A DNA stretch of 64,000 bases from Meandrina meandrites (taxonomy: Eukaryota; Cnidaria; Anthozoa; Scleractinia; Meandrinidae). The stretch lies in assembly GCA_963693305.1 (NCBI GenBank), contig OY855916.1:8281501-8345500 (forward strand). The letters are read 5' to 3'. Below are positions 10,612-21,896 of this stretch, piece by piece (the first letter of the stretch is position 1; every line of letters starts with the position of its first letter). A program made the translations under genes and the position numbers. Under the pieces are notes generated by a model. It searched no databases, was not told the DNA's origin, and saw only the letters and a program-made list of their open reading frames with translations.

Positions 10612-12155
10612 CTTTCCTTCTGGTAGAAGTAATTGACATTTGATCCTCCAGTCTTTCGGTTGATTAGCAGGAGGATCAATGTCATCCACGTCGTGACTCT
10701 GACAATAAAGCCTTCGGAAGTTGGTAATCTGAGAGTATAATTCAATAACAAAACAGAAATGAGTACACTCGCAGTCGACCCGCCTTAACGACTTTTTTTT
10801 TTCTTTGAAATTTTAGCGACTCTTTAGTCCTATGTGATGTCCGGCCGCGAGAAAATATATCTGTTGGCTTTCTTTCTAAACATCAAATTTCAAAAAGAAA
10901 ACCATCAGCCGATAGTTTCCTCGACCAAACCACTCTATTGCCTTTATTGTTTACCAATAAAATAGTAATTTTCGTCCACACACCCTTTCAAATTTTAAAA
11001 ATGTAGACCCTCTTCATTTTTCCGAGATGTTGGACATCCTTCAGAGGAATCTTTAAAGATGAACTGCCACACTGTCTGTAGTTTTAGATACTTTCGTTAT
11101 TTTAAACGTATGTTCTATATATCTCCTAATAAGGTAAGTTATGTAAAGAATTTTAACTTACATATTCGCGTGCACTCATTTGTACAGTCAATCTCTGTTG
11201 CTTGTTGTGCTGTTTGCCTAACCAGACAACTTCTTCCTCAGTGAGGTCGAGATAGATTCCTGCATTAACTACACATTTTTCAGAATTTCCACTGTAAAGT
11301 TTTCGCAGTGCAAACCTAGATATAAAACGCATATTGTTTTACCAAACTTTACTTTTTGTGGTTTATTTCTATTATTTAAACCTGAACGTGTAAAAGACAT
11401 CGCAACAATTGACGTTTTCATCATATTTTTTCAGAGAAGTTTTGAAAATTTCTCAGTTTTAAAAAAAGATGTTTTCTTTTAACACAGCTAATAACACTAA
11501 CCGTAACCCTTATTGAATTATCATATATTAAAGACATAACTTTTTGATTTTGACTTTGAATCATTTGAAGGGCTATGCTGTAGCTTGCTGTCCTATCCAT
11601 TTCTTCTCTTGCTACGAGCCAGTTTTTTTTGTCGTCGAAATGCATATTTAGCTGGGAATCTATATTCGAATAAGTCTAAGTGTGTGACGTCGGTTTTTGG
11701 ACGACTATAACGTTCTTAGTAATAACCAATGAAATCTTCAATTTAAGCAAGTAGTATATTAACTCACAAGTAATGCGTTCCACCCAGTATATACAAGGAA
11801 GAATCCTATTTGAGAACATCGTTGTCATCAAAAGGGTTACCGACCCTTGCCAGGTACACGACGCTGTCTAAGGTTAATTCTTGTAGCATTGCATCTTTGA
11901 TGTCATCGACAAAGCTGTTGTTAAGTTGTCTTGTCTGGTAGCTTTGACTTCTAGTTTTTCAAGGGGGATCTTGAAGACGTCTGAAAGATACACATAAGCG
12001 GTAGGCGAAATTTTCTCATTGAAATTACTCAAAAACTCAAGGCCGAATCTCTTTATCTCTTGCCAATAATTGACGGTCCATGCCACATATACAAATACCT
12101 TAATATAACCAAAAACAGTCAACTGTTGGTCCCGTCCATGCCGTTTTTCAGTCAT
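10612..12155 (-). pseudogene. Gene X, copy A' (5' exons only)
   Basis: Minus-strand exons matching units B and C. Exon K (10612-10728, 117 nt, acceptor CTCAG, donor GTACAT) is open and contains SHDVDDIDPPANQPKDW. Exon J (11162-11315, 154 nt, acceptor TCTAG, donor GTAAGT) is open and contains LTEEEVVWLGKQHN. An exon-I region at about 11500-11700 reads NWLVAREEMDRTASYSIA, but an upstream codon is TAG where copy B has TGG. A further coding stretch at about 11770-11920 contains DDIKDAMLQELTL with a TAG where copy C has GAG. The 3' exons are absent. The family is unrecognised. Confidence 0.55.
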
Positions 12156-12249
12156 TTTACAGTAACTAAACTTCCTATAAGACGGACACCTCTCGTAGAC
12201 GGACAGTTGGAGCTGGTCCCGACGGTGTCGTCTTAGGGAGAGTTGACTG
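12116..12249. mobile_element. Small pogo-like MITE, internally deleted copy
   Basis: Equivalent to the 190-bp elements at 19871-20060 and 42103-42292, with ends CAGTCAAC and GTTGACTG. About 56 bp after the left end are missing, and the left flanking TA has mutated to AA. Confidence 0.7.
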
Positions 12250-12660
12250 TACTACAAACTATTGTCAAATAGGATATACCTTTAGTACCATGTACAATAC
12301 GCTTTTTGGCTACCACAGCAGAGGTTGCTCAAAGTACGTGCAGCTATTCTGGTCACAATTCTAAGAAATCGTGAAATCATTCGTAGAAATCATAATCTCT
12401 CATGATCACAAAACGTCTCTAATAACGCTCCGTGATTGGTTAATTCCACAAAAGTTATCCACTATCTTGATCTTGTTTCAACCTTTCAATCAATTTGCCA
12501 AGAAATCTGCCAACGGATAAGTTATCTGACAGCTTCTTTGTAGGTCAAGTTGTATTGCTCTTGTTTCTGCACTATTTTACAAGTCAGAACTGACTAATAA
12601 CGCTTCCCCGAGACTGCTTGAGGCCTTTTTAGTCACATGCTTCGTTTTCCGCCTTTAATC

Positions 12661-12672
12661 ATGGATATATAG
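12661..12672 (+). pseudogene. Relic TRIM start codon region, copy A'
   Basis: The sequence around 12320-12672 is a diverged copy of the TRIM 5' flank: the same CCAAT neighbourhood (ccgtgattggtt), then cgttttccgcctttaatc and ATGGATATA as in the TRIM start MDI, but codon 4 is TAG. The same relic is at 20463. It suggests an older TRIM duplication of which only the promoter and first codons survive. Confidence 0.5.
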
Positions 12673-12801
12673 ACCGGAAAATTTCTAAAAAAAAGGGTCC
12701 TTGTTATTTTCGGACATTTGAGCAAAAATAACTCACATTTTTTTCACGATAACAAATTGTCTACTTTGTTTAGTCTACTGCCCGTGTGTCTTTCTTTTCA
12801 G

Positions 12802-12896
12802 AATTACTCATGGTGAAATAGCTGATGGTTCATCGTTTGTTTGAATTCCTCACTGAGCCCGTGATCAAAGGATTGTTTGAATGGCGTCCTCACTGA
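12802..12896 (+). pseudogene. Exon W, copy A', frameshifted
   Basis: The acceptor ttttcag and the start ITHGEIADGSS are kept. A net 2-nt loss relative to copy B shifts the frame to a TGA a few codons later. It is the only exon W copy that has lost its frame, and the only one not followed by a TRIM gene. Confidence 0.55.
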
Positions 12897-12904
12897 GCAG
12901 AGCA

Positions 12905-14697
12905 TAGACTGATAATAGCGGAGCTCTCCAGCGGCCCGAAGGGCCGCAGAGCGGAGCCCCATAACTACCGTGCGAAGATAGAAATTGAGAAAACCATGCG
13001 TTTGAGTTTTCATGGTCATCGTGGCTAGCGGCATGGCTCGCGGGCGCGTGCGCCTAGCGACGACGTCGCCCAAAATGGCGGCCACACTCCAGAAAAAGCT
13101 TGACCTGGGCATCTTACGTGTTTGATATTGACCATCCACTTTTCGTTAAAAGTTACCTATCGTAGAAGTTTGTAGGACACTGCACATTTTTTTAAATCAT
13201 GTTGAAAATCGACTGGGATATTTCATTTCGCCTACACGAATCGATTGCGTGAAAAGGCGACAAAATATTTGCTCAACCGCGGGAACTTGTGAAGAAAGTG
13301 AGCAGCGTGAAATATTTCTTCGTTATTATTTTTCACCCCATCACTTCAGAGATTTTTTCTCACATCAAAAAAATGATCTGGACATTTCACATCAACTTAA
13401 ACGACGCCATTACATGAAAAGGCGCCAACAAATGTCGACAGCAAAGCCGAAGACAACCGGGCCTGGGAAATTAATTTATTTAAATATTCAGTTAATTTCC
13501 TGAATATGGAAATAAGCGCTCAGGAAATTAACTGAATATTTAAATAAATTAATTTCCCAGGCCCGGTTGTCTTCGGCTTTGCTGTCGACATTTCCGAAGT
13601 GTTTCTTTGGGGTGTCCCAGAGGAGGTTTTGTAGTGGGGCACGTTCTGCTTTCTAGGGCGGGCATAGGCAGTAATTTTGACCAATTTTAGCGAAAATTGC
13701 ATAAATTGTCCCGACAACTGGTACATATCATGGTAAATCGGCAAATTTACGACCTAATTTGATATTCCAGCAAGGTTTAAAAGAACTATTCGCGAACTGA
13801 TTGGACTCAAATTTGGCCAGATTATAGTTCAAAGACTGTTCTATCGAGGACCGGGAGCTCTTACTAAAGCGAGTAGGGGAAAGATATTTTTTGGGCTACA
13901 TTCCAGAGGCGATACCCGATTCTTGGATGTGGAAGTTGCACGCCTTGTGTAAATATTAGTATTCTATACACGAGTCAAAACTTAAACTCATAGAACTGCT
14001 CTCGCACGCTTCAAATCGTCAAAAAAACTGCATAAAAACAAACTTAAACATTGCGAAAATGTTTCTAATTCATTTTATTGCAAATAGACAGCAGTAAAAG
14101 CCGATTTTAGGAAGCTTAAATATTTACAATAGCGATTAGCGAGAAAATTTGAATATTTATATGGGGCGTGCTGTGACCTCACAAACATAGTCTGGTAAGC
14201 CTGTGATCGGACTACAAGTCAAAAGAGTACGGTTCGACCTGCGGCTGAGCAAGCCTGAGAATCACTGAATTGAGCTCAACTAAAAGTGAACTCAAAGCCG
14301 ATCAAGCTCACTGAAGTGAAGGATAAAAGACTGTTAAAGGCTACACCGATGGAAAGAGAGAAATTGATCTTCGTTGATAATTCATATAATGTACAAGACT
14401 TACACGTAGGTCAAATATCTTCGATGCGTAAACGAATATTTCGCCGGTTTCGTTGCGAGTTACCTGTGCTTGGCTGAGTGAGTTCAGACTTTACCTACCG
14501 CATATTTATACTTACCAGAAATGAAGAAAATTCATTCAGTTCTCTACATAAAATATAAGGTACTTAGCAACGCGTACGAGAAAACAGGATTAGTTAATCA
14601 TTCCACTAAGGCCATCCCCTTTTTTTTTCGTTTATCGTCGTATGTGTTTTCTGATTTTGGGTCGGTCGGTCGAAAAAAAGAAAAAAATACAAAAAAA
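12905..14697. other. Non-duplicated spacer between module A' and unit B
   Basis: No gene I can support. It contains a GC-rich stretch (12925-13090) with MAATLQKK in the + frame, which could be a first exon but has no supporting copy. It also contains a perfect 74-bp inverted repeat (13430-13593) and AT-rich sequence. The ORF at 14286-14477 has no recognisable features. Confidence 0.5.
13430..13593. repeat. Perfect 74-bp inverted repeat
   Basis: Bases 13430-13503 are the exact reverse complement of 13520-13593, separated by a 16-nt loop. The arms include aaatgtcgacagcaaagccg. No flanking duplication is obvious. Confidence 0.9.
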
Positions 14698-15068
14698 AGT
14701 GGATTTAGGTTACAATCCTCTACAGTTTGCATGGGAAAGTGGAGGTTTCGTGCATCTGGGAAAGTCGCAATGATTTGACATACCGGAAAGAAGTATCCTT
14801 TGTTTCACTAATTAGCAAAATCTGTAGAATCGTTATGTCCCCTCAAAATATTGTCTGTTATAGCATACCGATTAATTTTCTAGCGCGCTCATTTGTCAAA
14901 ACAAAATCGAAAGACGGTTATCATACTTTATTCCCCGCCCGATTTTTTAATCAAATCATTGCGCATGCTCACTAGTTCAATAGTTTACTCTGGCATGGCT
15001 AAGATGATACCACATGTGTAGGACCATTTGTGGTGGCTTTATAGCTTAACCTCCCTCCTGGCATCAGC

Positions 15069-15114
15069 ACTGCATTGCTGAGGCCCAAAAGGCCGAAACA
15101 GTACTGTCTGCAGT
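15069..15114 (+). ncRNA. Hammerhead-like fold with palindromic stem III (copy B)
   Basis: ACTGCA pairs with TGCAGT (stem I). Between them lie TTGCTGA in the place of CUGAUGA, stem II GGCC/GGCC with loop CAAAA, GAAA, the self-complementary CAGTACTG, and TC at the expected cleavage position. Two core bases differ from consensus (C3 and A6), so activity is doubtful. Palindromic stem III suggests a dimeric hammerhead as in retrozyme-type elements. It lies in a gene X intron on the opposite strand. Confidence 0.4.
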
Positions 15115-15121
15115 TACATAC

Positions 15122-18100
15122 ATACATATAATAAATATATATTTTAGCGGACAAACTTTTAGCCCGGGCATTATCCTCCAATATGCCAGCCGACTGGAGG
15201 TGTTTATTTACTAAATTTTCTCCAGTTTCGAACACGTCATATGACGTGTGTAGGTCGTGGGAGAAAAATAGTTGATTGATTATATTGTAATATATATCAG
15301 TAACCGTCCAACCTTGGCCTCTAAACACGAACAATAATAAGAATATTTACGATCAAGTGAGGTGTCCAAAACAGTATCACCAGGAAAGCAGACCACCCTC
15401 AGTAAATCATTTGTGCTTCCAAACAAATTAGTAACGCACGACCCCTGTCCAGGCAACAGCAAATTGTATGTTTGGGGTACAGCATCACTTGTTTTCTTGA
15501 AAATTATCACTGGGTAGCACTCAATTGGCAATGTTGTATCTATGAACAGGAAATATACCAAGACATGTTAACTGATTGTGAATTTCCAAAAGAATTTGCA
15601 AGCAGCAACGACTAAAGACCAAAGCGAATAAATTTCAAGGTCATAGTAATTGAGTCCTTCTCAGGACACTAACTTTAAGTGTCATAAATAATTACATTAG
15701 GTTCGAAACAAGACAAACTGATTTTAATTACTTGCCAAGTAACTTATCCCCATAACACTGGGCATATTTCTTGTCTCATTCAGTTCTCCCAGCCAAAAGT
15801 GAGCTTTGCGTGACGCGCCCCAAACAATGGCTGCGACGGAGACAAGGGACTATCAAAAATCGAAATTAATTTCCCAGCTCAATCTTGTGCAATTTTATCT
15901 GATTTTAGGCGACTTGCAATTGAAGTCCCGCGATGTGATTGGCCAGGGAAATTGCCAAATATTCTTTCTTACCTTACGCGCCTGTTATTTTATGTACTCC
16001 GAACTTCTCTTCTCTAACAATCACAACTTCCGCAGCCAATTTCATCTCAGCTCCAAGGGCTTGTAAGTCAGGGAGCAAAGTAAAGGTGGTCTCCACCACG
16101 AACGAATAATTGACGTTGAAATTGTCTGCATGTCGTCTTTTGAATGATGAGACGGAGCTCGTCTTTTTCAAAACTCTGCAAATAATCCAATTCAAAATGA
16201 GATACATTGAGATATGCCACTGAAATAACCTGTGAAAACTGCGTTTGCACCGCGAAACACGGTAATTGCGTTTTAGGTGTAAAAGTAACGGAATGAATAG
16301 TAGGGGTTCTAATTTGGTTCTAATTTTTTAATCTTAATCAACTTTTCTTAGTAATATCTTTTAAATTATGTACATATTTTATAATGAAGATGTAGTAGGT
16401 TCACTAACGCTGAACTGGAAAAAATATCCCAAAATTCATGTACGGTTTTATTGCTTTGGTCGATTTTCTCCTAATTCAAGTTGAAAAAAGATATGAAAAT
16501 TGTCAACAAAGCTGGATGCTTGCATTGATTTTCCACCTAAAATTTATCAAATTCCAAAATATATGATCATCATTGTTTCCTTCCCATGATTTCGCGTAAT
16601 AAGTAGTTAGAAAAAGTCTAGCACGTGCTAGTGACTGGTGTTTACAGTGCGGTGTCCGTTAAACGTCACACTTACGTCGTCACCAACACCACATTCCACC
16701 AAGATGACATTAGCTTTTAAACTTGGCGGATCGAGGGCCGTCCCCCTCACAGTTCTCACTCTCAGGTCTTCACAGGTGAACAGACAGTCGCCGTCCAAAT
16801 TATCTGGGCTGTCGCAGTTTGACTCCATGAAGCTGCTTATGAATTCGCCAAGGTAAGCTGGAATGCGTTCCACATGTTCTAATCTGAAAGAGCGAAGAAT
16901 GATGGTAACAATAACAGATAAATAGAATACCCACAATTCCGAGCCCTCCCCGTAGATATCTCCTTCATTTATTTTCATTCAAGCTATCTTAGTAGCAAAA
17001 TGTTGCTTGGCGTTTAACATCTGTCCTCCACGCCAAAAAAGGCTCACTCTATGTAAGAGAAGGGCGAGCTTTTTCCCCATGTCGTTCACATGTTTTTCCC
17101 TTCCCAGGCAGCTCTCCTGACATAAGTTAAGCCCGAGTTGTCTTTCATCATGAGACCTGTGCCAGCTTTCTAAAGTCACTTTTTAATCAAGGCTATAAGT
17201 ACAAATTTATGATTTACCTTGCGTACGGCAGTAGCGCTTCTGCGTTTACTCTGCTGCCATAGTGCTCATTTATAGCAGGCCAGGCCATCGACAGCTGCTC
17301 TTCCAGCACCTTTCTAACTTTCACAAGCCTCTTTCTGTTTTCCTCATCCTGAAATAAAATTATTGCATATTTTCGTCCATTTCAAATTGACTGTAAAGTA
17401 TCACTCTAATTCATATTAAGTAAAAATAATTAAAAATAACGAAATCCAAAGAATCTTTGTTGTTGCACGGAAACACCTTAGAAATATACTTGTTAAGTGA
17501 ATACTCGTACAGTGCTTCTCTCCTTAAATCGCGCTCAAAGCACAATTCCCTCTGTAAAATTAATGAGCGCAGGGAATCATGGTTGTTGCAGGGAGCTGTC
17601 TTTAAGAAACACGCTCCGCATATGTCTGAGTTCTAGTCAAATATCCGATCTGTTATTACAGTGGAACCCCGCTTTACGGACACCCGCTTAATACGGACAC
17701 CCCGGTATTACGGACAGTTTCGTTGGTCCCGACGAAAACCTCATACATTTTCTCTTAAATTAACCCGCTTAATACGGACACCCGTTAATACGGACAACGG
17801 ACACTTTTCCGTGTCCCGAGTGACAAACTCTTATATATTGTCAACCCCGCTTTACGGACACTATTTTTCTGTGCACTGTAAATTTTCATTGTCACGATTA
17901 TTTGCTAACTTGAAGACATTGGACCCTGGTCAAATAATGACATTTTATTACAAAGAGAAGCTTAATAGCGCGACTTCCGGTGTTTGACCCTTTCACTTTC
18001 TTTACCTTTTGCTGTAGCTATCGCTTGTGTCGCAAGCTAAAAGCTTCCGTGTAAAGTAAAGTTACCGACTTTTTCAAACGGGTTGGGTTGAGTTTAAGAA

Positions 18101-19675
18101 CGGTTACGAGTTTCAGTTACAAAGGAAACTTTATAGAAAACGTTCTGTTGCTGTTGAAATGCGTTTTATTTCTTGCATATAGTAAAGCTGCGACATTGTA
18201 AAATAATTCCATTGTTGAGTTTATTTAAGTTTAGTTCGAGTGTATGACTAGATCGTAAGGTTTTCGTAAAAACTATTAATTTTAGTCAGAGAGTTCACAC
18301 TTTATCTGTTACAGTTACAGTACAATTAAACAACGTTTTGTGGCCGTGAAAACGTTTGCCTTCGTCTTTGCGTCGAGAAAACATGTATCCGTGACTTTTT
18401 TTCTGAGAACCCGCTTAATACGGACACCCCGTTAATACGGACAATTTGGCCTGTCCCCTTGGTGTCCGTATTAACGGGGTTCCACTGTAGTAGAATATGT
18501 CACTTTAACAAAATGCTATCAGAACCCAATTAGATTTTTCTTTGCTGTATAAATGTGTCAGGTACCTTTCCTTCTGGTAGAAGTAATTGACATTTGATCC
18601 TCCAGTCTCTCGGTTGATTAGCAGGAGGATCAACGTTATCCACGTCGTGACTCTGACAATAAAGCCTTCGGAAGTTGGTAATCTGAGAGTATAATTCAAT
18701 AACAAAACAGAAATGAGTACACTCGTAGTCGACCCGCCTAAACGACTTTTTTTCTTTGAAATTTTAGCGACTCTTTCTTTCTAAACATCAAAAAGAAAAC
18801 CATCAGCCGATAGTTTCCTTGACCAAACCACTCTACTGTCTTTATTGTTTACCAATAAAATAGTAATTTTCGTCCACACACCCTTTCAAATTTTAAAAAT
18901 GTAGACCCTCTTTATTTTTCCGAGACGTTGGACATCCTTCAGAGGAATCTTTAAAGATGAACTGCCACACTGTCTGTAGTTTTAGATACTTTCGTTATTT
19001 TAAACGTATGTTCTATATATCTACTAATAAGGTAAGTTATGTAAAGAATTTTAACTTACATATTCGCGTGCACTCATTTGTACAGTCAATCTCTGTTGCT
19101 TGTTGTGCTGGTTTCCTAACCAGACAACTTCTTCCTCAGTGAGGTCGCTATAGGTTGCTGCATTAACTACACATTTTTCAGAATTTCCACTGTAAAGTTT
19201 TCGCAGTGCAGACCTAGATATAAAACACATATTGTTATACCAAACTTTGCTTTTTGCGGTTTATTTCTTTTATTTAAACCTGAACGTGTAAAAGACATCG
19301 CAACAATTGACGTTTTCATCATATTTTTTCAGACTAGTTTTTAAAATTTCTCAGTTTTAAAAAAAGATGTTTTCTTTTAACACAGCTAAAAACTCTAACC
19401 GTAACCCTTATTGAATTATCATATATTAAAGACATAACTTTTTGATTTTGAATTATTTGAAGGGCTATGCTGTAGCTTGCTGACCTATCCATTTCTTCTC
19501 TTGCTACGAGCCAGTTTGTTTTGTCGTCGAAACGCTTATTGAGCTGGGTATTTATATTCGAATAAGTCCAAGTGTGTGACGTCGGTTTTTGGACGACTAT
19601 AACGCACTTAGTAATAACCAATGAAATCTTCAATTTAAGCAAGTAGTATATTAACTCACAAGTAATGCGTTCCAC
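15122..19675 (-). pseudogene. Gene X, copy B (internally deleted, frameshifted, no last exon)
   Basis: Minus-strand exons, 5' to 3': exon I region to about 19405 (VQKPTSHTWTYSN, NWLVAREEMDRSASYS, open), J 19060-19213, K 18566-18682, O 17218-17348, P 16676-16883, Q 15982-16229, R 15351-15539, S 15122-15318. J, K, O, P, R and S are open. Exon Q has a 4-bp tandem insertion (frameshift) and its donor is GC instead of the GT in copy C. The exon between K and O seen in copy C (37389-37520) is deleted, the last exon is absent, and the 5' region near 19680-19750 lost an internal segment. R and S are split by a putative 32-nt intron. A pogo-like MITE sits in the K-O intron. The protein family is not recognised. 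Confidence 0.6.
17659..18487. mobile_element. pogo/Tigger-like MITE with TA duplication
   Basis: 829 bp with ends CAGTGGAACCCCG and CGGGGTTCCACTG, flanked by TA (17657-17658, 18488-18489). Sub-terminal copies of ttaatacggacacc recur at both ends. The empty site ctgttattagtagaat is preserved in module A' (about 10530) and unit C (about 38804). The 108-codon ORF inside has no transposase features, so it is non-autonomous. Confidence 0.88.
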
Positions 19676-19870
19676 CCAGTATATACAAGGAAGTTGCCGT
19701 GTCTGGTAGCTTTGGCTTCTATTTTTTCAAGGGGGATCTTGAAGAAGTCTGAAAGATACACATATACGGTATGTGAATTTTCCTCAAAAACTCAAGGCCG
19801 AATCTCTTGATCTCTTGCACCCAATTGACAGTCCATGCCACATATACAAATACCTTAATATAACCAAATA

Positions 19871-20060
19871 CAGTCAACTCTCTCTTAACGGACACCTTTA
19901 TAAGACGGACACCTCTTTAAAACAGACAGCTAGTGTTGGTCCCGTTCCTGCCGTTTTTCAGTCATTTTACAGTAACTAAACTTCCTATAAGACGGACACC
20001 TCTCTTAGACGGACAGTTGGAGCCGGTCCCGACGGTGTCCGTCTTAGAGAGAGTTGACTG
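19871..20060. mobile_element. 190-bp pogo-like MITE (unit B)
   Basis: Terminal inverted repeats start CAGTCAACTCTCTCTTAA and end AGAGAGAGTTGACTG, with TA on both sides. The cggacacc motif repeated inside also occurs in the 829-bp element. Present at the same place in all upstream modules, so older than the duplication. Confidence 0.8.
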
Positions 20061-20462
20061 TACTACAAACTATTGTCAAATAGGATATACCTTTTAGTAC
20101 CATGTACAATATGCTTTTTGGCTACCGCAGCAGAGGTTGCTCAAAGTACGTGCAGCTATTCTGGTCACAATTCTAAGAAATCGTGAAATCATAATCTATC
20201 ATGATCAAAAAACGTCTCTTATAACGCTCTGTGATTGGTTAATTCCACAAAAGTTTATATCCATTGTCTTGATCTTGTTTCAGCCTTTCAATCAATTTGC
20301 CAAGAAATCTGCCAACGGATAAGTTATCTGACAGCTTCTTTGTAGGTCAAGTTGTATTGCTCTTGTTTCTGCAATATTTTACAAGTCAGAACTGACTAAT
20401 AACGCTTCCCCGAGACTGCTTGAGGTTTTCTTAGTCGCACTCTTCGTTTTCCGCCTTTAATT

Positions 20463-20474
20463 ATGGATATATAG
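20463..20474 (+). pseudogene. Relic TRIM start codon region, copy B
   Basis: ATGGATATATAG after ttccgcctttaatt, matching the TRIM 5' end and stopped at codon 4, as at 12661. It lies 1.4 kb upstream of the intact TRIM B. Confidence 0.5.
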
Positions 20475-20590
20475 ACCGAAATGACCCTTGTTACTTTCGG
20501 ACATTTGAGCAAAAATAATTTAGATTTATTTTTCACGGTAATTAATTGTCTACTTTGTTTAGTCTACTTCCCGTCTGTCTTTCTTTTCAG

Positions 20591-20687
20591 AATTACTCAT
20601 GGTGAAATATCTGATGGTTCATCACGTTTATTTGAATGCCACACTGAGCCCGTGATCAAAAGATTATTTGAATGGCGTCCTCACTGA
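20591..20687 (+). CDS. Exon W, copy B
   Basis: Acceptor ttttcag, phase 1, open to TGA 20685-20687. It reads ITHGEISDGSSRLFECHT at the start and LFEWRPH at the end. Same exon as 854-953 and 42846-42942. Unrecognised. Confidence 0.45.
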
Positions 20688-20977
20688 GCAGAGCGTAGAC
20701 TTTGAACAACAACAATGATAAATTGCTTTTCAATTAGAAAAACATTTCTTGTAAGAAAAATACAACCTTCATGTGACTAACTATGAGCCAGAATTTCTTA
20801 TCTTCCTGCGAACACTCAGCGAGGCGAAGCCGACTTGACTATCGCTCATAAAGGTTACAGTACAGTCCAAAACCTATAATTTTAGTAATTTATTTTCCGT
20901 CAAAAAGTGTTTATGACTCCTATCCACCCATATTGACTTAAGTTTTAAATGTATTATAGAGGGTAAATAAGAAAGGA

Positions 20978-21058
20978 ATGGCGGTGAGTAGGCTCAACCG
21001 AAGGGTGATGGAGAGTATGTTAAAGGGATTGAGCAATAATCACAAGACTATCTGGTGA
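20978..21058 (+). CDS. Conserved 26-codon ORF upstream of TRIM B
   Basis: Starts MAVSRLNRRVMESM and ends SNNHKTIW. Same length and frame as at 1270 and 44211. Confidence 0.3.
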   Translation: MAVSRLNRRVMESMLKGLSNNHKTIW

Positions 21059-21790
21059 CTTACATAACAATAGACATTTCACTGGGCAATAGTCACGAGT
21101 TTCGACGGAATAATACATAGGCTCGATTTCAGATAATTACGTTAGAGCCATAAGAGGTGGCGTCTCTTTGTCTCAAGACCTGACACGTTCTGCGAGTTCA
21201 ACCCACCTCCCCCCCCCTACCTTCCCAGCTTTTATTTTTATTTTCGAGAGGGAGGGGACTTTTTTTCTCCTACACAATCGTTACTAGCTAATTTTATTTG
21301 ACTCTGTAAAATTGAAACTATAAATCGGCCATTTCGCATGGCCAAATTTTATCACAATACTTGGCTAGTCTACATTTTTACAGGCTCTTTCGAAACAAAG
21401 CTCGACTGTTAGATCAAAAATTGACCCAGGCCGGTAACCTGGGTAACGAGACATAAATATATTTTAAGTTAAAAATCACAAATAATTTTCTTTCAAGAGC
21501 AACAATCGTGTTATTGTGTTCCATCAGCGAATAGAAAACAGTGAGGGAACCAATCAGAATCGCGGATTGCCAACAAAACAAGTTTCCACAATGGTGAAAC
21601 AAACATCGATAAATTAAAGAACGTACCACATACCGGTGGATCCTAACAACATTTCAAGCATTTTTCTCAAGTAATCTGATCTAAAAAGTTAGCGGAAGCT
21701 TTCATTCGTCGGTCACGCTCGTGATCACAGTTCTAAGAATCCTTGGCGTAGCTTCATACAATATGTCAAAACATGTCTAATGCCACTCTG

Positions 21791-21800
21791 TGATTGGTCG
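21791..21800 (+). promoter_or_regulatory. CCAAT box upstream of TRIM B
   Basis: tgattggtcg, 106 bp before the start codon, conserved with units A and C. Confidence 0.45.
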
Positions 21801-21896
21801 ATATTATCAGGCTAAAAGGAACCATCCCATCCGATCAGTTCAACATTGTTGAGGCGTTCACAACTCCAAACCCTTCGTTGTTTTCCGCCATTTATC

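Larger units (their letters stand above)
9561..12900. repeat. Orphan upstream duplication module A' (no TRIM gene)
   Basis: Colinear with 37822-42960 (unit C) and, from 10353 on, with 17475-20700 (unit B). It holds gene X 5' exons on the minus strand, a small MITE, a relic TRIM start and a broken exon W. It ends just after exon W, where the other copies continue to a TRIM gene. Bases 9561-10600 show no exon I can support apart from a weak candidate near 10200. Confidence 0.85.

Noticed and set aside
12804..13139. 111-codon minus ORF
   Set aside because: Spans the end of a duplicated module and unrelated spacer; no conserved partner.
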